A DNA stretch of 64,000 bases from Streptomyces sp. f51 (GTDB lineage Bacteria > Actinomycetota > Actinomycetes > Streptomycetales > Streptomycetaceae). Where the stretch lies: NCBI RefSeq assembly GCF_037940415.1, contig NZ_CP149798.1, forward strand, positions 5,365,001 to 5,429,000, read 5' to 3'. A program made the position numbers and the translations under genes. Positions 60,794 through 64,000 of this stretch are shown here, piece after piece (the first letter of the stretch is position 1; every line of letters starts with the position of its first letter). The notes beneath the pieces were generated by a model that saw only the letters and a list, made by a program, of their open reading frames with translations, searched no databases and was not told the DNA's origin.

Positions 60794-60817
60794 AAACTCA
60801 CCCGGAAGAGTGAGTTT
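60794..60817 (-). promoter_or_regulatory. Perfect inverted repeat upstream of the CAP-domain gene
   Basis: AAACTCAC (60794-60801) and GTGAGTTT (60810-60817) with an eight-base spacer, 43-66 bases upstream of the start codon, between the divergent CAP and acyP genes. Spacing fits a dimeric repressor; the regulator is unknown. Confidence 0.5.
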
Positions 60818-60904
60818 CCAGTGAGACTCATTGGTCCGGGACGGTACCCCATGGCGCGTGGGGAGGATGTGCTCCACGAGACATTGTCCGGTTAGCGTGC
60901 AGCC

Positions 60905-61186
60905 ATGAACGAGGTTTCACGGCTGGTCGTCTGGGTCCGCGGACGGGTCCAAGGTGTGGGTTTCCGCTGGTTTACGCGGGCCAGGGCGCTGGAGATCGGC
61001 GAGCTGAGTGGTTTTGCTCTCAATCTCGACGACGGACGGGTCCAGGTGGTCGCGGAGGGCCCCCGGGCCGGCTGCCAGAGTCTGCTCGACTGGCTCCAGG
61101 GAGACGACACGCCCGGCCGGGTGGACGGAGTCACTGAGATCTGGGACACGCCCCGCGGGATCTACGACGGCTTCGCCATCCGCTGA
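60905..61186 (+). CDS. acyP: Acylphosphatase
   Basis: A 93-residue acylphosphatase. The phosphate-binding loop is VRGRVQGVGFRWFT with the catalytic Arg, and the catalytic Asn is in GFALNLDDGRVQVVAEG. Hydrolyses acyl-phosphates. ATG 60905, no obvious ribosome site. Located upstream of smc as in other streptomycetes. Confidence 0.94.
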   Translation: MNEVSRLVVWVRGRVQGVGFRWFTRARALEIGELSGFALNLDDGRVQVVAEGPRAGCQSLLDWLQGDDTPGRVDGVTEIWDTPRGIYDGFAIR

Positions 61187-61567
61187 CGAGGGTCCCCGCG
61201 AGGCCCCCTGAAGGTGGCGTGGCGTATGCCCCCGGCACCCGTCAGTAGTGGAAAGAGCCTGGTGGTTGCCAAGAAGGATGCGAAGTGGCAGGCTCCCGAG
61301 ATAACGATGATCCCGACGCCCTGAGGGTCCCACCGGAGTCGCCGCGCCGCCGTTCCAGAAGCCGCGCGACAGTGGGTTGCCCGCCGATGCAGGGCGTGAT
61401 CGTGTTGACCGTCAAACTTTTTGGTGAGACGCTGAAAGCCCCGCGCACCTTAGCTGTTTGGCATGTGGAACGGCAGCACGACAACAGCAGTGTCAAGCAT
61501 CGCGGGTGCGATTCCCTCACGACCCACACCGCTTCGGTCGGTCACTCAGTGTGGAGGACCATCCATC
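61187..61567 (+). other. 381-bp gap with a possible 20-codon micro-ORF
   Basis: No standard gene. A micro-ORF GTG 61262 to TGA 61324 encodes a basic 20-residue peptide starting VAKKDAKWQAPEI, has GGAAAGAG just upstream and includes an ATA codon, rare here. Further on, TTGACC (61418-61423) and the AT-rich CAAACTTTTTGG could belong to a promoter of the next small gene. Both calls are weak. Confidence 0.2.
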
Positions 61568-61771
61568 ATGGCAAAGGCGCTTCTCGGTTACGTCGGCGGC
61601 TCCGACCCGCGACTCATTGCCGAGATGCGACGGCTCCAGCAGCGCGTCCAGGACCTCGAATCCGAGCTCGTACGGATCCAGGCCGAGAACGACGCGCTCG
61701 CGGCTGCCGCTTCTCACGACTCGCTTCTCGAGAGCATCGACGTTCCCCAGGCGGAGCCTGCGCTCACCTGA
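61568..61771 (+). CDS. Small coiled-coil protein upstream of smc
   Basis: A 67-residue protein, AKALLGYVGGSDPRLIAE followed by a short coiled coil (MRRLQQRVQDLESELVRIQA ENDALAAA). ATG 61568 follows GTGGAGG by ten bases. A canonical terminator follows. No known function; the position just before smc and the coiled coil invite a link to chromosome or cell-division proteins, but that is speculation. Confidence 0.75.
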   Translation: MAKALLGYVGGSDPRLIAEMRRLQQRVQDLESELVRIQAENDALAAAASHDSLLESIDVPQAEPALT

Positions 61772-61838
61772 CCACTGCACCGCACCATGACAGCAGTGGT
61801 TGGGCAGCCCGAATCAACCGCTAAGTTGTCGGATTTGC

Positions 61839-61870
61839 AAGGGACGCCGTCCGGCGTCCCTTCTTTCTTT
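61839..61870 (+). terminator. Intrinsic terminator with T-rich tail
   Basis: AAGGGACGCCG pairs with CGGCGTCCCTT over 11 bp (61839-61862), continuing into TTCTTTCTTT (61861-61870). Confidence 0.9.
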
Positions 61871-61979
61871 CCCCCGGGCAACGTTCCCCCCTCTTCAACG
61901 TCTGGTCTGCCCTGCGCCTTCATGGGCGAAACCGCGCGTTCATGGAGTGAGACCGGCCCGAAAGGTAGAGTCCGGCGGC

Positions 61980-64000
61980 GTGCACCTCAAGGCCCTGACC
62001 CTGCGCGGCTTCAAGTCGTTCGCCTCCGCGACCACCCTGCGGTTCGAACCGGGCATCACCTGTGTCGTGGGCCCCAACGGCTCGGGCAAGTCCAACGTCG
62101 TGGACGCGCTCAGCTGGGTCATGGGCGAGCAGGGCGCCAAGTCGCTGCGCGGCGGCAAGATGGAGGACGTCATCTTCGCCGGGACCACCGGGCGTCCGCC
62201 GCTCGGCCGCGCCGAGGTCTCCCTGACCATCGACAACTCCGACGGGGCGCTGCCCATCGAGTACGCCGAGGTCACCATCACGCGGATCATGTTCCGCAAC
62301 GGCGGCAGCGAGTACCAGATCAACGGCGACACCTGCCGACTGCTCGACATCCAGGAGCTGTTGTCCGACTCCGGCATCGGCCGTGAGATGCACGTCATCG
62401 TCGGACAGGGCCAGCTCGACTCCGTCCTGCACGCCGACCCGATGGGTCGCCGCGCCTTCATCGAGGAGGCGGCCGGCGTCCTCAAGCACCGCAAGCGCAA
62501 GGAGAAGGCGCTGCGGAAGCTGGACGCCATGCAGGCGAACCTCGCCCGCGTCCAGGACCTCACCGACGAACTGCGGCGCCAGCTCAAGCCGCTCGGCCGG
62601 CAGGCCGCCGTCGCCCGCCGCGCCGCCGTCATCCAGGCGGACCTGCGCGACGCCCGGCTGCGCCTGCTCGCCGACGACCTCGTACGCCTGCGGGGGGCGC
62701 TCCAGTCCGAGATCGCCGACGAGGCCGCGCTCAAGCAGCGCAAGGACTCCGCCGAGGCCGAACTCAGGAAGGCGCTCCAGCGGGAGGCCCTGCTGGAGGA
62801 CGAGGTACGGCAGCTGACGCCGCGTCTCCAGCGCGCGCAGCAGACCTGGTACGACCTCTCCCAGCTCGCCGAGCGGGTGCGCGGCACGGTCTCGCTGGCC
62901 GATGCGCGGGTCAAGAGCGCCACCTCGGTGCCCGCCGAGGAGCGGCGCGGACGCGACCCGGAGGACATGGAGCGCGAGGCCGCGCGCGTCCGCGAGCAGG
63001 AGGCCGAACTCGAAGCGGCCCTGGAGGCGGCCGAACGGGCCCTGGAGGACACCGTCGCGCACCGCGCCGAGCTGGAGCGCGAACTGACCGTCGAGGAACG
63101 CCGGCTCAAGGACGTGGCCCGCGCCATCGCCGACCGCCGCGAGGGCCTGGCCCGCCTGGGCGGCCAGGTCAACGCGGCCCGTTCGCGCGCCGCCTCGGCG
63201 CAGGCCGAGATCGACCGGCTCGCCGCCGCCCGGGACGAGGCGCAGGAACGCGCGGTCACCGCCCAGGAGGAGTACGAGCAGCTGAAGGCCGAGGTGGACG
63301 GGCTCGACGCGGACGACGCCGACCTCACCGCACGGCACGAGGCGGCCAGGGCGGCCCTGTCCGACGCCGAGGCCTCCCTGAGCACCGCCCGCGAGGCCGC
63401 CACCGCCTCGGAACGCGAACGGGCCGCCACCCGGGCCCGCCGCGACGCGCTCGCCCTCGGTCTGCGGCGCAAGGACGGCACGGGCGTGCTGCTCGGCGCC
63501 ACGGACCGGCTCACCGGAGTACTCGGTCCCGCCGCCGCACTGCTGTCGGTCACCCCCGGTTTCGAGGTCGCGCTCGCCGCCGCGTTCGGCGCCGCCGCCG
63601 ACGCCGTCGCGGTCACCACCCCCGCCTCGGCGGCCGAGGCCATCCGGCTGCTGCGCAAGCAGGACGCGGGCCGCGCGGCCCTGCTGCTCGCGGGAGCACC
63701 CGAGGAACCCGGCACCGGCGCGGACACCGGCACCGCACCGGCGAACGGCGCCCCCGCCGGCGTACTCCTTCGAGGACACGGCCCGGACGGGGAGGCCGGC
63801 GACGGGCCCTCGTACGCCGCCGACCTGGTCCGGGGTCCCGCCGAGCTGATGCCCGCCGTACGGCGGCTGCTGCGCGGAGTCGTCGTCGTCGGCACCCTGG
63901 AGGAGGCAGAGGACCTGGTCCACGCGCGCCCCGGACTCACCGCGGTGACCGCCGAAGGCGACCTGCTCGGGGCGCACTTCGCGCACGGCGGGTCCGCCGG
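61980..64000 (+). CDS. smc: Chromosome segregation protein SMC (first 673 codons)
   Basis: The frame from GTG 61980 is open to the window edge. It begins HLKALTLRGFKSFASATTL, has Walker A in VVGPNGSGKSNVVDALSWVM, then GAKSLRGGKMEDVIFAGT, and a long coiled coil (about residues 170-480) leading into the start of the hinge domain (GVLGPAAALLSVTPGFEVAL). SMC is the condensin ATPase organising and segregating chromosomes, acting with ScpA/B. The C-terminal coiled coil and Walker B half lie beyond the window. Confidence 0.97.
   Translation, partial: MHLKALTLRGFKSFASATTLRFEPGITCVVGPNGSGKSNVVDALSWVMGEQGAKSLRGGKMEDVIFAGTTGRPPLGRAEVSLTIDNSDGALPIEYAEVTITRIMFRNGGSEYQINGDTCRLLDIQELLSDSGIGREMHVIVGQGQLDSVLHADPMGRRAFIEEAAGVLKHRKRKEKALRKLDAMQANLARVQDLTDELRRQLKPLGRQAAVARRAAVIQADLRDARLRLLADDLVRLRGALQSEIADEAALKQRKDSAEAELRKALQREALLEDEVRQLTPRLQRAQQTWYDLSQLAERVRGTVSLADARVKSATSVPAEERRGRDPEDMEREAARVREQEAELEAALEAAERALEDTVAHRAELERELTVEERRLKDVARAIADRREGLARLGGQVNAARSRAASAQAEIDRLAAARDEAQERAVTAQEEYEQLKAEVDGLDADDADLTARHEAARAALSDAEASLSTAREAATASERERAATRARRDALALGLRRKDGTGVLLGATDRLTGVLGPAAALLSVTPGFEVALAAAFGAAADAVAVTTPASAAEAIRLLRKQDAGRAALLLAGAPEEPGTGADTGTAPANGAPAGVLLRGHGPDGEAGDGPSYAADLVRGPAELMPAVRRLLRGVVVVGTLEEAEDLVHARPGLTAVTAEGDLLGAHFAHGGSA

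Noticed and set aside
61920..63986. Long minus-strand open frame opposite smc
   Set aside because: The plus strand encodes SMC with Walker A and a coiled coil; the antisense frame has no recognisable domain.

Overview
The window is chromosomal DNA from a Streptomyces or a very close relative. The GC content is very high with a GC-biased third codon position, GTG and TTG starts are common, many genes end in long GC-rich hairpins, and two conservons (cvnA-B-C-D) lie in tandem. The gene order matches, as far as I recall it, the S. coelicolor core block from about SCO5525 to SCO5577 (urease-like pair, cimA, accB-accE, two conservons, gltX, ndgR-leuCD, hupS, gpsA, ddl, thiL, rpmB, recG, coaD, rpmF, rnc, mutM, acyP, smc). 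I see no insertion sequence, prophage or CRISPR array.

Layout. Bases 1-3656: the end of a urease beta-type subunit, a divergent urease alpha subunit, an agmatine deiminase and a TetR regulator, read as one nitrogen or polyamine operon. 3657-5612: citramalate synthase (cimA), preceded by a 22-codon leader ORF with two adjacent ATT isoleucine codons and a terminator-like hairpin, which looks like a transcription attenuator. 5617-10883: a divergent pair of secreted glycoside hydrolases (GH30 and GH3), likely for beta-glucan degradation. 10903-13674: small membrane protein, TPM-like glycine-rich membrane protein, YceI-family protein. 13675-16011: acyl-CoA carboxylase beta and epsilon subunits. 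16168-26805: two tandem minus-strand conservons. 27328-31516: small NPRRT protein, FAH-family protein, gltX, HAD hydrolase and five tRNAs (Gln-Glu-Glu-Gln-Glu). 31726-34745: the IclR regulator ndgR divergent from leuCD, with a palindromic operator between. 34933-42590: hupS, cofC, plsC-gpsA, ddl, a lipoprotein, a RAM-domain protein, thiL and rpmB. 42785-44677: DAK2-domain fatty-acid-kinase-like protein. 44696-51509: an apparently accessory insert (EamA exporter with divergent LysR regulator, then a translationally coupled HSP90-like ATPase and TPR protein). 51623 to the end: recG, rsmD, coaD, a DivIVA-like protein, yceD-rpmF-rnc, mutM, HxlR regulator, CAP-domain protein, acyP, a small coiled-coil protein and the first part of smc.

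The best candidates for undescribed biology are the HSP90-TPR operon, the isoleucine-codon attenuator in front of cimA, the urease-like/agmatine deiminase operon, the patchwork of near-identical DNA between the two conservons, and several strong unexplained palindromes (upstream of rpmB, of the CAP-domain gene, of both cvnA genes, and of yceI and accB). Gene coordinates use the start codon I judged best; alternatives are noted in the entries.
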